Below, one piece after another: positions 15,657 through 23,685 of a stretch of DNA of 64,000 bases (the first letter of the stretch is position 1; each line of letters begins with the position of its first letter). A program made the position numbers and the translations under genes. This DNA comes from Kofleriaceae bacterium (GTDB lineage Bacteria; Myxococcota_A; Polyangia; Haliangiales; Haliangiaceae). The DNA lies in NCBI GenBank assembly GCA_018057825.1, contig JAGPCY010000042.1, forward strand, positions 1-64,000, in the 5' to 3' direction. Under the pieces are notes generated by a model. It had not been told where the DNA came from, did no database searches, and was given only the letters and a program-made list of their open reading frames with translations.

Positions 15657-16865
15657 TCACGCCGCGTAGTCGGCGCGAGCCTGCTCGAGCAGCCGGAACC
15701 ACATGGACTTGATCGGCCCGTCGAGCCCGAAGGGCGCGATCGTCACGCGGTGGGCGCCGCCGGTGCGCTCGCACGACATCACGTTGGCCAGCATCGGCAC
15801 GCTGGTGCCGTCGATCTCGAGCACGATGTCGGTGAGCCAGTTGATCGACAGCGGCGCGGCGCAGTCGAACTCCAGCGTGCCCGCGGTCATGAGCACGGCG
15901 CGGCCCGCGGCGCGGTTGGCGCCGGCGGTCAACGCGAAGTGCACCGGCCAGCCGGTCGGCCGCACCGGCGCGGGCGCCAGGCCACCGTCCGACGGCAGCG
16001 TGGCGGCGAAGGTCGCCATGACCTCGCCGACCCGCGGCATGACCGTCGCGATGTGGGCCCGCTCGTCGGCCGACAGCCCGGCGACCTGATCGAGGCCGGC
16101 GATCCCGGCCGGCGACGACAGCGCGGCGATCACGCGATCGACGATCGCGACCAGCTCGACCAGCGGCCGGTGGGCGGCCGCGGCCAGGACCGGCTCGTGG
16201 TGCGCCGCGATCGCGTCGCGCAAGGGCGGCGCGACCTTCCACCGCTCGGCCAGGACCAGGCCCAGCTCCAGGTGGACCTCGTCGACCACCGCCGACCACG
16301 TCGGGTCGATCGCCGACGGCGGTCGCCCGGCGCACCGGGTCTCGAGGAGCCCGATGGCGATGACCGCGCCGAGATCGTGGATCAGGCCGGCGAGGAAGGC
16401 CTGATCGCGGTGCAGGCCGCGGCGGGCCGCCAGCTCCTGGGCGAAGACCGCCGACAGGAGCGCGTGACGCCAGCGCTCGCGGCGCAAGAGCGCCAGCGGC
16501 CCGGCCCGGACCGCGCCGGCGCCCAGCGACATCGCCAGGGCCAGGCGGGCCAGCTCGGCCGCGCCGATCTTCCACACCGCCTGCTCGAGGGTGACGACGC
16601 CCGCGCCCCGCGCGACGGTGGCGCTCGAGGCGGCGCGGATCACCGCCGCGGCCAGGGCGACATCGCGCCCGACGACCTCGGCCAGCTCGCGCACGCCGGC
16701 GCGGGGATCGGCCGCGAGCTCCTGCAACCGGGCCGCCACCGCCGGGTACGGCGGAACTTCGACCTTGCCGGCCGCGACCTGGCGGCGCAAGTAGGTGGCG
16801 AGCTCGGTGGGGGGCGTCGCGGTGGGCACCAACATCGCGGAAGGTGAATCGACCGCGCCCACCAT
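15657..16865 (-). CDS. HDOD domain protein with PilZ-like tail
   Basis: The 402-aa protein combines an N-terminal HDOD output domain (about 35-265) with a C-terminal beta-rich PilZ-like domain (about 290-395). HDOD features are Leu-Pro-x-Tyr-Pro-Ala-Val-like PPYPAVAARL near 38, the helix VVGRDVALAAAVIRAASSA near 64-82, and Ala-Gly-Leu-Ile-His-Asp-Leu-Gly-Ala near 160, a remnant of the HD phosphohydrolase motif without full metal ligands. Such proteins act as signalling scaffolds. The tail ends in IAPFGLDGPIKSMWFRLLEQ, like the last strand and helix of PilZ, but the N-terminal c-di-GMP-binding Arg motif is not clear. An alternative start is Met at 16835 (Met-Leu-Val-Pro). It runs convergent to hpnC with a 17-base gap. 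Confidence 0.72.
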   Translation of the reverse strand: MVGAVDSPSAMLVPTATPPTELATYLRRQVAAGKVEVPPYPAVAARLQELAADPRAGVRELAEVVGRDVALAAAVIRAASSATVARGAGVVTLEQAVWKIGAAELARLALAMSLGAGAVRAGPLALLRRERWRHALLSAVFAQELAARRGLHRDQAFLAGLIHDLGAVIAIGLLETRCAGRPPSAIDPTWSAVVDEVHLELGLVLAERWKVAPPLRDAIAAHHEPVLAAAAHRPLVELVAIVDRVIAALSSPAGIAGLDQVAGLSADERAHIATVMPRVGEVMATFAATLPSDGGLAPAPVRPTGWPVHFALTAGANRAAGRAVLMTAGTLEFDCAAPLSINWLTDIVLEIDGTSVPMLANVMSCERTGGAHRVTIAPFGLDGPIKSMWFRLLEQARADYAA

Positions 16866-16895
16866 CCGTTGAGGCCTCGGCGCGAGGCCGGCCCG

Positions 16896-17156
16896 CTACG
16901 ACAGCGACAGCCAGTGGTCGGCGGCGCCGCGCAGCCGCTTGGTGAAGCTGGCCGGGAAGCACTTGATCACGTACTCGACCGCCTGCTGCTTGAGCTCGGT
17001 GTCGAGGGGGTCCGGCACCTCCATGTTGCCGTCGTCGCTGTTGGGACGGATGCCCAGGCGCACGACCTCGGTCAGCCGCAGCACGTGCAAGCGGTTCATG
17101 AACAGCGCGTACGCGATCCCGACGAACAGCTCTTCTTGCGCGGAGTCGAGAGACAT
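16896..17156 (-). CDS. Small conserved-looking cytosolic protein (86 aa)
   Basis: The 86-residue protein has a helical N-terminal half (Gln-Glu-Glu-Leu-Phe-Val-Gly-Ile-Ala-Tyr-Ala-Leu-Phe-Met-Asn-Arg), an acidic middle (Asn-Ser-Asp-Asp-Gly-Asn-Met) and a basic helix near the end (Cys-Phe-Pro-Ala-Ser-Phe-Thr-Lys-Arg). Codon composition is less Ala/Arg-biased than random frames here, which supports a real gene. ATG 17156 follows a GATACC -10-like box on the minus strand (17172-17167) by ten bases. No signal peptide is present. I do not recognise the family. Confidence 0.6.
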   Translation of the reverse strand: MSLDSAQEELFVGIAYALFMNRLHVLRLTEVVRLGIRPNSDDGNMEVPDPLDTELKQQAVEYVIKCFPASFTKRLRGAADHWLSLS

Positions 17157-17190
17157 CGCCCCAAGGGGTATCACAGGTGACCGCGGCGCG

Positions 17191-18510
17191 TCACTCCCGC
17201 CGCCGACGCTCGGCCAGCGCCGCCAGCCGGGCCTTGAGCGAGGCCTCGAAGCCCGACTCGGTCGGCTGATACAGCCGGGTGCCGACCAGGGCGGCCGGCA
17301 GGTAGTCGGCCGGGACGTAGGCCCCGGCGAAGTCGTGGGGGTACCGGTAGCCGACGCCGTGGCCCAGGGCCCGGCCGGCCTGCGACTCCGGCCGCAGCTC
17401 GGGCGGCACCGGCAGCGCGCCGTGCTCGCGCACCGCCTTGCGGGCCGCGGCGTAGGTGGTGAGCGCGGTGTTCGACTTGGGCGCGCACGCCAGGTAGATC
17501 GCCGCCTGGGTCATGGCGAGCGCCCCCTCGGGCAGGCCGACCAGCTCGTAGGCGTGGAGCGCCGCGACCGCGATCCCCAGGGCCGCGGGATCGGCGTTGC
17601 CGACGTCCTCGGAGGCGAAGATCACCAGCCGGCGCAGGATGAAGCGCGGGTCGTCGCCGGCCTCGAGCATGCGGGTCATCCAGTAGGCCGCGGCGTCGGG
17701 GTCGGAGCCGCGCAGGCTCTTGATGAGCGCGCTGACCACGCCGTAGTGCTCGTCGCCGGCGCGGTCGTAGGTGAGGACCTTGCCCTGGGCGGCCTCGGCG
17801 ACGTGGGCGGCGGTGACCGCGACCGGAGCCACCCCGCCGGCCAGCTCGACCGCGGCCTCGAGGATGCCGAGGGCGCGGCGGGCGTCGCCGCCCGCGACCG
17901 CGACCACCTGCGCCAAGGCCTCGTCGGCGATCGCGACCTCGAGGGCGCCCAGCCCCCGCTCGGGGTCGGCCAGGGCCCGCCGGCACAGCGCGTCGATGAC
18001 CTCGTCGGTCAGGGCCTCGAGGCGGACCACCCGGGCCCGCGACAGGAGGGCGCTGACCACCCCGAACGACGGGTTCTCGGTGGTCGCGCCGACCAGGGTG
18101 ACGGTGCCGGCCTCGACGTGGGGCAAGAGCGCGTCCTGCTGGGTCTTCGAGAACCGGTGGATCTCGTCGATGAACAGGAGCGTGCGGCGGGCGTATTGAT
18201 CGCGCCGGCTGGCGGCCTCGGCCACCGCCTCCCGGACGTCCTTGACCCCGGCCTCGACCGCCGACAAGGTGACGAGGTGTGCGCGGATCGCCTCGGCGAT
18301 CAGCCGCGCCAGGGTGGTCTTTCCGGTCCCAGGCGGGCCCCACAGGAGGAGCGACGGGACCGAGCGGCCGGCGGCGAGCTGGCCCAGGAGCTTGCCGGGG
18401 CCCAGGAGGTGCTCCTGACCGGCGAACTCGGCCAGCGATCGCGGGCGCATACGCTCGGCGAGGGGCTGTCCGACGCGCCGCGCCGCGGCGTTTCGCGCAA
18501 AGAGATCCAC
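17191..18510 (-). CDS. rarA: Replication-associated recombination protein A (RarA/MgsA)
   Basis: This AAA+ ATPase of the clamp-loader clade acts at stalled replication forks and interacts with single-strand DNA-binding protein. The 439-aa length is typical. It opens with Pro-Leu-Ala-Glu-Arg-Met-Arg-Pro-Arg-Ser-Leu, has Walker A GPPGTGKT at 58-65, Walker B Leu-Leu-Phe-Ile-Asp-Glu-Ile-His at 111-118, sensor 1 with Gly-Ala-Thr-Thr-Glu-Asn-Pro-Ser at 141-148, Gly-Asp-Ala-Arg-Arg-Ala-Leu as sensor 2, and the C-terminal RarA tetramerisation domain (SALIKSLRGSDPDAAAYWM, then AYELVGLPEG). GTG 18510 is used because a TTGACT-17-CACTGT promoter lies just upstream. Confidence 0.93.
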   Translation of the reverse strand: MDLFARNAAARRVGQPLAERMRPRSLAEFAGQEHLLGPGKLLGQLAAGRSVPSLLLWGPPGTGKTTLARLIAEAIRAHLVTLSAVEAGVKDVREAVAEAASRRDQYARRTLLFIDEIHRFSKTQQDALLPHVEAGTVTLVGATTENPSFGVVSALLSRARVVRLEALTDEVIDALCRRALADPERGLGALEVAIADEALAQVVAVAGGDARRALGILEAAVELAGGVAPVAVTAAHVAEAAQGKVLTYDRAGDEHYGVVSALIKSLRGSDPDAAAYWMTRMLEAGDDPRFILRRLVIFASEDVGNADPAALGIAVAALHAYELVGLPEGALAMTQAAIYLACAPKSNTALTTYAAARKAVREHGALPVPPELRPESQAGRALGHGVGYRYPHDFAGAYVPADYLPAALVGTRLYQPTESGFEASLKARLAALAERRRRE

Positions 18511-18521
18511 GGCTGCCCCCG

Positions 18522-18550
18522 ACAGTGGCGGGGCCGCGACACCGAGTCAA
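18522..18550 (-). promoter_or_regulatory. Promoter of rarA
   Basis: On the minus strand TTGACT (18550-18545), a 17-base spacer and CACTGT (18527-18522) precede GTG 18510. The predicted leader is about five bases long. Confidence 0.4.
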
Positions 18551-18642
18551 TCGCGTCTCGCAGACGACACCCCCTGGTGACACGAAACCCGGCTACTCGA
18601 TCGGCCACAGGGTGCGACACGATCCGTGATCTCGTCGGGTTA

Positions 18643-18667
18643 GGCCTGCCCCCCGGGGGGGCCAGGC
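18643..18667. promoter_or_regulatory. GC hairpin upstream of the PilZ gene
   Basis: GGCCTGCCCCCC and GGGGGGGCCAGGC form a near-perfect inverted repeat with one mismatch, 30 bases before ATG 18697. It may be a leader hairpin or an operator. The rest of the 186-base divergent gap to rarA holds no other clear signal. Confidence 0.35.
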
Positions 18668-18696
18668 GTGGCATTGCCCTTGCTCTCCCTCCCGGC

Positions 18697-19161
18697 ATGA
18701 GCGCCCTCGACCGCGTGTACCAGTACCGGCTCCTCCTGGGTAAGTCGGCCTCGGGCGCCGGCCTCTCGTTCGACGAGATCGAGGCGCTCACCGCCCTGGA
18801 GGCGGCGTTCGCCGAGACCGCGGCCCCGTCGGTCGACGGCCGGCGGTTTCGCCGCGAGGCCGTGACCCTGCCGGCGCTCGTGCGCGGCGGCAAGCTCAAC
18901 GACGCGGTCACCGTCGCCGACATCGGCCCCGGCGGCATGGTGTGCGGCGCCGCCCCCTACGCCGAGGTCGGCGACGCGGTCGAGATCGTGATCGATGACG
19001 TCGAGCTCGCGCTCACCTACCGCTTCAAGGCCCGCGTGCAGTGGCGGCGCGAGGACGGCGACGACTACGCGCTCGGCTTCGCGTGGACCGGGACGCCGGT
19101 GCTCCTGCGCCACGGCCACTCGCTGGCCGCCGATCCGACGCTGGCCAAGCTGGCGGCGTGA
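18697..19161 (+). CDS. PilZ domain protein (154 aa)
   Basis: The N-terminal helical part of about 45 residues (Asp-Arg-Val-Tyr-Gln-Tyr-Arg-Leu) is followed by a PilZ-like beta-barrel: Arg-Arg-Phe-Arg-Arg-Glu near 50-55 as an Arg-rich switch, VTVADIGPGGMVCGAA near 75-90 matching the Asp-x-Ser-x-x-Gly region (here Asp-Ile-Gly-Pro-Gly-Gly), and RFKARVQWRREDGDDYALGF near 112-131. The family binds c-di-GMP in many members; here the Ser of the second motif is replaced, so binding is uncertain. In myxobacteria such proteins often act in motility or signalling. ATG 18697 begins a clean N-terminus. Confidence 0.75.
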   Translation: MSALDRVYQYRLLLGKSASGAGLSFDEIEALTALEAAFAETAAPSVDGRRFRREAVTLPALVRGGKLNDAVTVADIGPGGMVCGAAPYAEVGDAVEIVIDDVELALTYRFKARVQWRREDGDDYALGFAWTGTPVLLRHGHSLAADPTLAKLAA

Positions 19162-19169
19162 TCGCCCGA

Positions 19170-19178
19170 TGGTAGCCT
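19170..19178 (+). promoter_or_regulatory. Extended -10 promoter of the metalloprotease lipoprotein gene
   Basis: TGG-TAGCCT ends eight bases before ATG 19187. There is no Shine-Dalgarno sequence. Confidence 0.4.
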
Positions 19179-19186
19179 CGACGGCG

Positions 19187-21037
19187 ATGCGCGCCGTCCT
19201 CGCGATCGCCGTCGTCGGCCTGGCCGGCTGCTTCACCAACGCGCTGTCGAACGCCAACAAGTCGAAGCAGATCCAGCGCGAGGCGCTCGAGGACGCGCTG
19301 CCCGCGACCCTCGAGGTCCCCGAGCCGCTGCCGGGCACCGGGCGGACCGCGCGGGTCCGGGTGTGGGCCGCCGAGGACTACCGCACCCAGCACGTCCGGT
19401 GGCGGGCGCAGATCGAGGAGGAGCTCGACGACGTCAACCAGTTCCTGGTGCCGGCGGTCGGCATCAAGCTCGAGGCCGAGGCGATCGAGCCGTGGGAGGT
19501 GTCGACCGCCGATCGCGGCCTGGCCGAGCTCCTGACCGAGCTGGCCACCCACGACCCCGGCGACGACGTCGACTGGGTCATCGGCTACGGCTCCGGGCTG
19601 TCCTTGGTCGAGGGCAGCTTCGACCAGCTCGGGATGGCGCGACCGCTGGGGCGCCACCTGATGGTGCGCGGCTACTCGGTCGGCTCCGAGCGCGATCAGT
19701 TCGCGCGCGCCTACCCGTCGACCAGCGCCGCCGATCGCGATCGCGTGCTGGCGGCGCGCCGTCGCCACAAGCAGGCCACGGTCTTGATCCACGAGCTGGC
19801 CCACACCCTGGGCGTGCCCCACGAGCGCGAGCCGACCTGGCTCATGGCGACCAGCTACGCGACGACGATGTCGACCTTGTCGAAGCAGAGCCGCGCGGTC
19901 ATGCAGCTCGCCCTCGAGACCTGGCTGACGCCGCGGGCCAGCTTCGACCTGGCGTCCTTGGCCGCGCGCCTCACCAGCTACTTCGAGAGCAACCCCTGGG
20001 GCGGCTGGGAGCCCGACGATCACGGTCAGCTCGTCGCCGAGCTGCGCGCGGTGGTCAGCTCGGGGCGCGGCGCGTCGCCGTCGGGGCTGACCGGTCCGGC
20101 CCGCGAGCAGTACGAGCACGCGGTCCGCCTGGCCGCCAGCGGCAAGCCGGCCGAGGCCTTGGCCGAGCTCGAGGCCCTGGTCGCCGCGTACCCGGCGACG
20201 CCCGACGTGCGCCTGGCGATCTGCCAGGGCCGGATCGCCCTCGACGGACCGACCGCGGCGACCGCGAGCAAGGCGTGCGATCGCGCCCTCGAGGTCGCGC
20301 CCGACGATCCACGACCACATCTGGCCCTGGCCCAGGCGCTGGCCGGGCGCGGCGGTCCGGGCGATCGCGCGGCGGCGCTCGGCCGGCTGACCGCGGTCGA
20401 GGCGATGGCCGGCGGCCGCGCCGAGGTCTGGGCCGCGCTGGTCGAGCTGTACCAAGCCCAGCAGCTCGTGACCCTGACCGAGCGCGCCCTCGATCGGCTG
20501 GCCGCCGCCAAGCCGGGCGCCGACGCCGACGGCCGGGCCTGGCTCTTGCGGATCCGCGGGCGCTACGGCCTGCCGCCCGACGGCACCCGGTGGAAGATCG
20601 CGGTCACCGACGAGCCTGACTACGTCGCCGCGGTCCGCGAGCTGCTCGATCTGATCTACGCCGACAAGTTCGCCGACGCCAAGGCCAAGGCCAAGGCCGC
20701 CGAAAAGCGGTGGCCGGGGGCGCCCGGGGTGCTGGCGGCGCGCTGCGATCTGGCGCTGCGCCAGCAGCAGGCCGCGGCGGCGCGCGCGCTGTGCGACCAG
20801 GCGATCGCGGCGTGGAGCGGCGCGGCCTGGGCCCTGTACCTACGCGGCGTGCTCCTGGTCGGGAGCGGCAAGACCGCGCCGGCGATCGCGTCGCTACGCG
20901 CGGCGATCGCGGCCGAGCCGAGCCTGGCCCAGGCCTACCGCACCCTGGCCAAGGCCCTCGACCGCGCCGGCGATCGCGCGGGCCGCGAGGCGCTGGCGAT
21001 CGAGTATCAGGCGCGGTTCGGCGCGCGCCTGCCCTGA
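19187..21037 (+). CDS. Lipoprotein zinc metalloprotease with TPR repeats
   Basis: The 616-aa protein starts with a canonical lipobox (Val-Gly-Leu-Ala-Gly-Cys at about residue 15). Residues about 40-280 form a zincin domain with the full metzincin motif HELAHTLGVPHE (near 199-210), giving three His ligands and the catalytic Glu. Leu-Met-Ala-Thr shortly after may be the Met-turn. From about residue 300 to the end, Ala-rich helical pairs with Gly-Lys-Pro-Ala-Glu-Ala-Leu and Ala-Leu-Glu-Val-Ala-Pro-Asp-Asp-Pro-Arg-Pro patterns indicate tetratricopeptide repeats. It is probably an envelope-anchored peptidase whose TPRs recruit partners or substrates. It is followed at 33 bases by the FHA gene, which has its own -10 box. 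Confidence 0.82.
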   Translation: MRAVLAIAVVGLAGCFTNALSNANKSKQIQREALEDALPATLEVPEPLPGTGRTARVRVWAAEDYRTQHVRWRAQIEEELDDVNQFLVPAVGIKLEAEAIEPWEVSTADRGLAELLTELATHDPGDDVDWVIGYGSGLSLVEGSFDQLGMARPLGRHLMVRGYSVGSERDQFARAYPSTSAADRDRVLAARRRHKQATVLIHELAHTLGVPHEREPTWLMATSYATTMSTLSKQSRAVMQLALETWLTPRASFDLASLAARLTSYFESNPWGGWEPDDHGQLVAELRAVVSSGRGASPSGLTGPAREQYEHAVRLAASGKPAEALAELEALVAAYPATPDVRLAICQGRIALDGPTAATASKACDRALEVAPDDPRPHLALAQALAGRGGPGDRAAALGRLTAVEAMAGGRAEVWAALVELYQAQQLVTLTERALDRLAAAKPGADADGRAWLLRIRGRYGLPPDGTRWKIAVTDEPDYVAAVRELLDLIYADKFADAKAKAKAAEKRWPGAPGVLAARCDLALRQQQAAAARALCDQAIAAWSGAAWALYLRGVLLVGSGKTAPAIASLRAAIAAEPSLAQAYRTLAKALDRAGDRAGREALAIEYQARFGARLP

Positions 21038-21057
21038 GCCGGCGGCGCGCCGCGATC

Positions 21058-21063
21058 TATACT
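21058..21063 (+). promoter_or_regulatory. -10 box of the FHA-kinase operon
   Basis: TATACT is followed by six bases and GTG 21070, so transcription is predicted to begin at the start codon. Confidence 0.45.
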
Positions 21064-21069
21064 CGCGCG

Positions 21070-22248
21070 GTGAGCTTCCTCCGCCAGCTCTGGTCCTCGG
21101 ACCTGCGGGCCGCGCGCGCGGCCGAGGCGGCCGGTGACCCCGACGCGGCCGCGACCCACTACGGGCTGGCCGGCGATCGCGAGGGCGCGGTGCGCATGCA
21201 CCTGGCGCGGGCGGCGCGGGCCGCCGATCGGCTGACCGAGATCGCGTGCCTACGCGACGCGCTGCACTGGGCCGGCGACGAGCCGCCGCTCGTGGCTCGG
21301 ACCTCGGCGGCGCTGGGTCGCGCGCTGGCGGCCAAGGTCAAGGCCGAGGGCGTGGCCACCGCGCGCGATCGCGAGCGCCTGCGCGAGGCCGCGCAGCTCC
21401 TGGTCGCGGGCGGCGCGCATCGCGAGGCCGGCGAGGCCTATCGCGCGGTCGGCGATCTGGCGGCGGCCGCGGCCGCGTTCTCGGACGCCGGGTTGATCGA
21501 CAAGGTCGAGGCCACGCTCGGCGAGGACGAGGCCCGGGCCGCGCGCGAGCAGAGCGCCCGCGCGGCCTTCGCCGACTACCAGCTCGCGCTGAGCCTGGGC
21601 CGGCGCGGCGAGGCCAAGGCCGCGCTCATCGCCAGCCTGACCGCCGAGCCGTCGGACGATCGCCAGCGCCTGCTCGACGCGCTGTCGGCTGAGCTGATCA
21701 CCGGCGGCCGGGTCGAGCTGCGGCCGCGCGGGGGCGACCCGGTGATCGTCACGGCGCGCGCGGTGGTCGGCCTCGGCCGCGACGCGGTGTGCGAGCTGCC
21801 GCTACGGACCGGCGGGGTGTCGCGCCGCCACGCCGAGCTCGAGGTCAGCCCCGAGGGCTTCACGGTGCGCGACGCCGGCTCGCGCAACGGCACGCTGATC
21901 GGCGGGCTGCCGGTCGCCGGCCGGGTGCCGCTCGTCGAGCGCGGCGCGGTCGCGCTGGGCGAGGACTGCCGCCTCGACTACCAGGTCGTCGACGGCGCGC
22001 TGTACCTGCGGGTCGCGACCGGGCTCGATCGCGGCCGCCAGCTCGTGGTGACGCGGCCCGGGGTCGCGGTCGCGCTGGCGCCGGCCGGGCTGGCCTGCCA
22101 GGTCCGCTTCGTCGACGGCTCACCGTGGCTGGGCCGGACCGACGGGCCGTTGACGCTGGGCTCGACCAAGATCGGCGCCGGCCAGGTCCAGCTCATCGTC
22201 GGCGACGTGGTGACCTGGGACGACGTGCGGATCGACGTGACGGCATGA
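21070..22248 (+). CDS. FHA domain protein
   Basis: The 392-aa cytosolic protein has an Ala-rich helical N-terminal half (about 1-205), TPR-like, then a forkhead-associated domain at about 215-305: Val-Val-Gly-Leu-Gly-Arg-Asp-Ala, Gly-Val-Ser-Arg-Arg-His-Ala-Glu-Leu and Asp-Ala-Gly-Ser-Arg-Asn-Gly-Thr-Leu carry the conserved Arg, Ser, His and Asn that bind phosphothreonine. A further beta-rich part completes the C-terminus and may be a second, degenerate FHA fold (Gly-Leu-Asp-Arg-Gly-Arg-Gln-Leu). It overlaps the downstream Ser/Thr kinase gene by four bases (ATGA), so it is probably a partner or substrate of that kinase. Confidence 0.85.
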   Translation: MSFLRQLWSSDLRAARAAEAAGDPDAAATHYGLAGDREGAVRMHLARAARAADRLTEIACLRDALHWAGDEPPLVARTSAALGRALAAKVKAEGVATARDRERLREAAQLLVAGGAHREAGEAYRAVGDLAAAAAAFSDAGLIDKVEATLGEDEARAAREQSARAAFADYQLALSLGRRGEAKAALIASLTAEPSDDRQRLLDALSAELITGGRVELRPRGGDPVIVTARAVVGLGRDAVCELPLRTGGVSRRHAELEVSPEGFTVRDAGSRNGTLIGGLPVAGRVPLVERGAVALGEDCRLDYQVVDGALYLRVATGLDRGRQLVVTRPGVAVALAPAGLACQVRFVDGSPWLGRTDGPLTLGSTKIGAGQVQLIVGDVVTWDDVRIDVTA

Positions 22249-23672
22249 GCTGGTGGTCGCGGTTGTTCGGTCGTCCGGCGGCGCCCGCGCCGGCCCCGCC
22301 GCCCGCCGAGCCGGCGGTCTTGCGCGACGAGGACGACGTCTGGCTCGAGGCCCTGGCCGCGGCCTGCGGCGACGGCCGTCGCCACGACGAGCTAGCCGCG
22401 CCCGACACCCTGGCCCACCTCGACCGCTTGTGGCAGCGCGGCCACGAACGCCTGGCCACCGAGTGGCTCGAGAAGCTGATCGCGATCCCCGAGGCGCCGG
22501 CGGCCGCGGTCATCGACCTGCGCGCGGTCCTGGTCGATCGCCTCGAGGCCCGGGCCGAGCTCGAGCGCGCGGTGCCGCACCTGCGGGCCCTGGTCGACGT
22601 CGCCGGCCACGCGGTCCGGGCCAACTACCTTTTGGCCGAGCACTTCCGCAAGCTCGGCGACGACGCCGCGGCGCTGCGCCACTACGAGGCGGTCCTGGCC
22701 CGCGACGTCGACTACCCCAACGTGCGGGCGCGGGTCGAGCGCCTGCGGGCGGCGCGCGGCCTGACCGCGCCGTCGGTCGGCGAGACCATCGCCGGGGCCG
22801 ACGTCGTCGGCATCGGCGCCGGCGCGCGCTACCTCCTGGTCCGCGAGCTCGGGCGCGGCGCCACCGGCGTGGTCTACCTGGCCCGCGATCGCGAGCTCGA
22901 GCGCGAGGTCGCGGTCAAGCTCTTGCACCCGCACCTGGCCGGCGCCGGTCAGGCCGCGGCGGTCGAGCGCTTCTTCGACGAGGCCCGGCTGATGGCGTCG
23001 CTGCGCCACCCCAACGTGGTCGCGGTCCTCGACCTCGAGGAGCGAGCCCGGCGCCTGGTGCTCGAGCTGGCCGCCGGCGGCACCTTGCGCGACCTCCTGC
23101 GCGACCGCGGCCCGCGGACCGCGCGGCGGACCCTCGAGCGCCACGTGCAGATCTTGTCGGCGCTGGCGGCCGCGCACCAGCGCGGCGTGATCCACCGCGA
23201 CGTGAAGCCCGGCAACCTGATGTTCCGGCGCGACCCCGATCATCCCGGCGTCGAGATCATGCTGGGCGACTTCGGCGTGGCCCAGCTCCCGAGCGCCGAG
23301 CCGGCGCCGACCGGCGGCCGGCGCGCCGCCGAGGCGGTCGGCACCCTGGCCTACATGGGCCCGGCCCAGCGGCGCGGCGAACCCGCGGTGCCCGCCGACG
23401 ATCTCTACGCCGCGGCGGTGGTGCTCTACGAGATGCTGACCGGCCACCATCCGTGGTCGCGCGAGCAGCTCCTGGCCGGGACCCGGAGCCGCGGCGACTT
23501 CGCGCTGCCACCCGAGGTGCGCGCGCCGCTGCCGCCGGCGCTGGCAGCCGCGCTCCAGGATCACCTCGACCGCCTGGGCGATCCCGAGGGCGCGGCCCGA
23601 CCGACCACGGCGGCGGCGCTGGCCGAGGCCCTGGCCCTGCGCACCGAGGCGATCGCGCTGGCGCTGGCGTGA
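22245..23672 (+). CDS. Serine/threonine protein kinase (Hanks type)
   Basis: The 475-aa kinase has a helical N-terminal region of about 185 residues (TPR-like) and a C-terminal kinase domain. It shows Gly-Arg-Gly-Ala-Thr-Gly-Val-Val-Tyr as P-loop (about 205-213), Val-Ala-Val-Lys-Leu-Leu with the ATP Lys, HRDVKPGNLMF as catalytic loop (about 318-328), Asp-Phe-Gly-Val-Ala as DFG, and Gly-Thr-Leu-Ala-Tyr-Met-Gly-Pro-Ala-Gln, where the usual Ser-Pro-Glu of the activation segment is Gly-Pro-Ala. That change removes the conserved Glu and may alter substrate docking. No transmembrane helix is seen, so it is probably cytosolic. It is coupled to the FHA gene. Confidence 0.88.
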   Translation: MSWWSRLFGRPAAPAPAPPPAEPAVLRDEDDVWLEALAAACGDGRRHDELAAPDTLAHLDRLWQRGHERLATEWLEKLIAIPEAPAAAVIDLRAVLVDRLEARAELERAVPHLRALVDVAGHAVRANYLLAEHFRKLGDDAAALRHYEAVLARDVDYPNVRARVERLRAARGLTAPSVGETIAGADVVGIGAGARYLLVRELGRGATGVVYLARDRELEREVAVKLLHPHLAGAGQAAAVERFFDEARLMASLRHPNVVAVLDLEERARRLVLELAAGGTLRDLLRDRGPRTARRTLERHVQILSALAAAHQRGVIHRDVKPGNLMFRRDPDHPGVEIMLGDFGVAQLPSAEPAPTGGRRAAEAVGTLAYMGPAQRRGEPAVPADDLYAAAVVLYEMLTGHHPWSREQLLAGTRSRGDFALPPEVRAPLPPALAAALQDHLDRLGDPEGAARPTTAAALAEALALRTEAIALALA

Positions 23673-23685
23673 CCGGGCGCGGGCC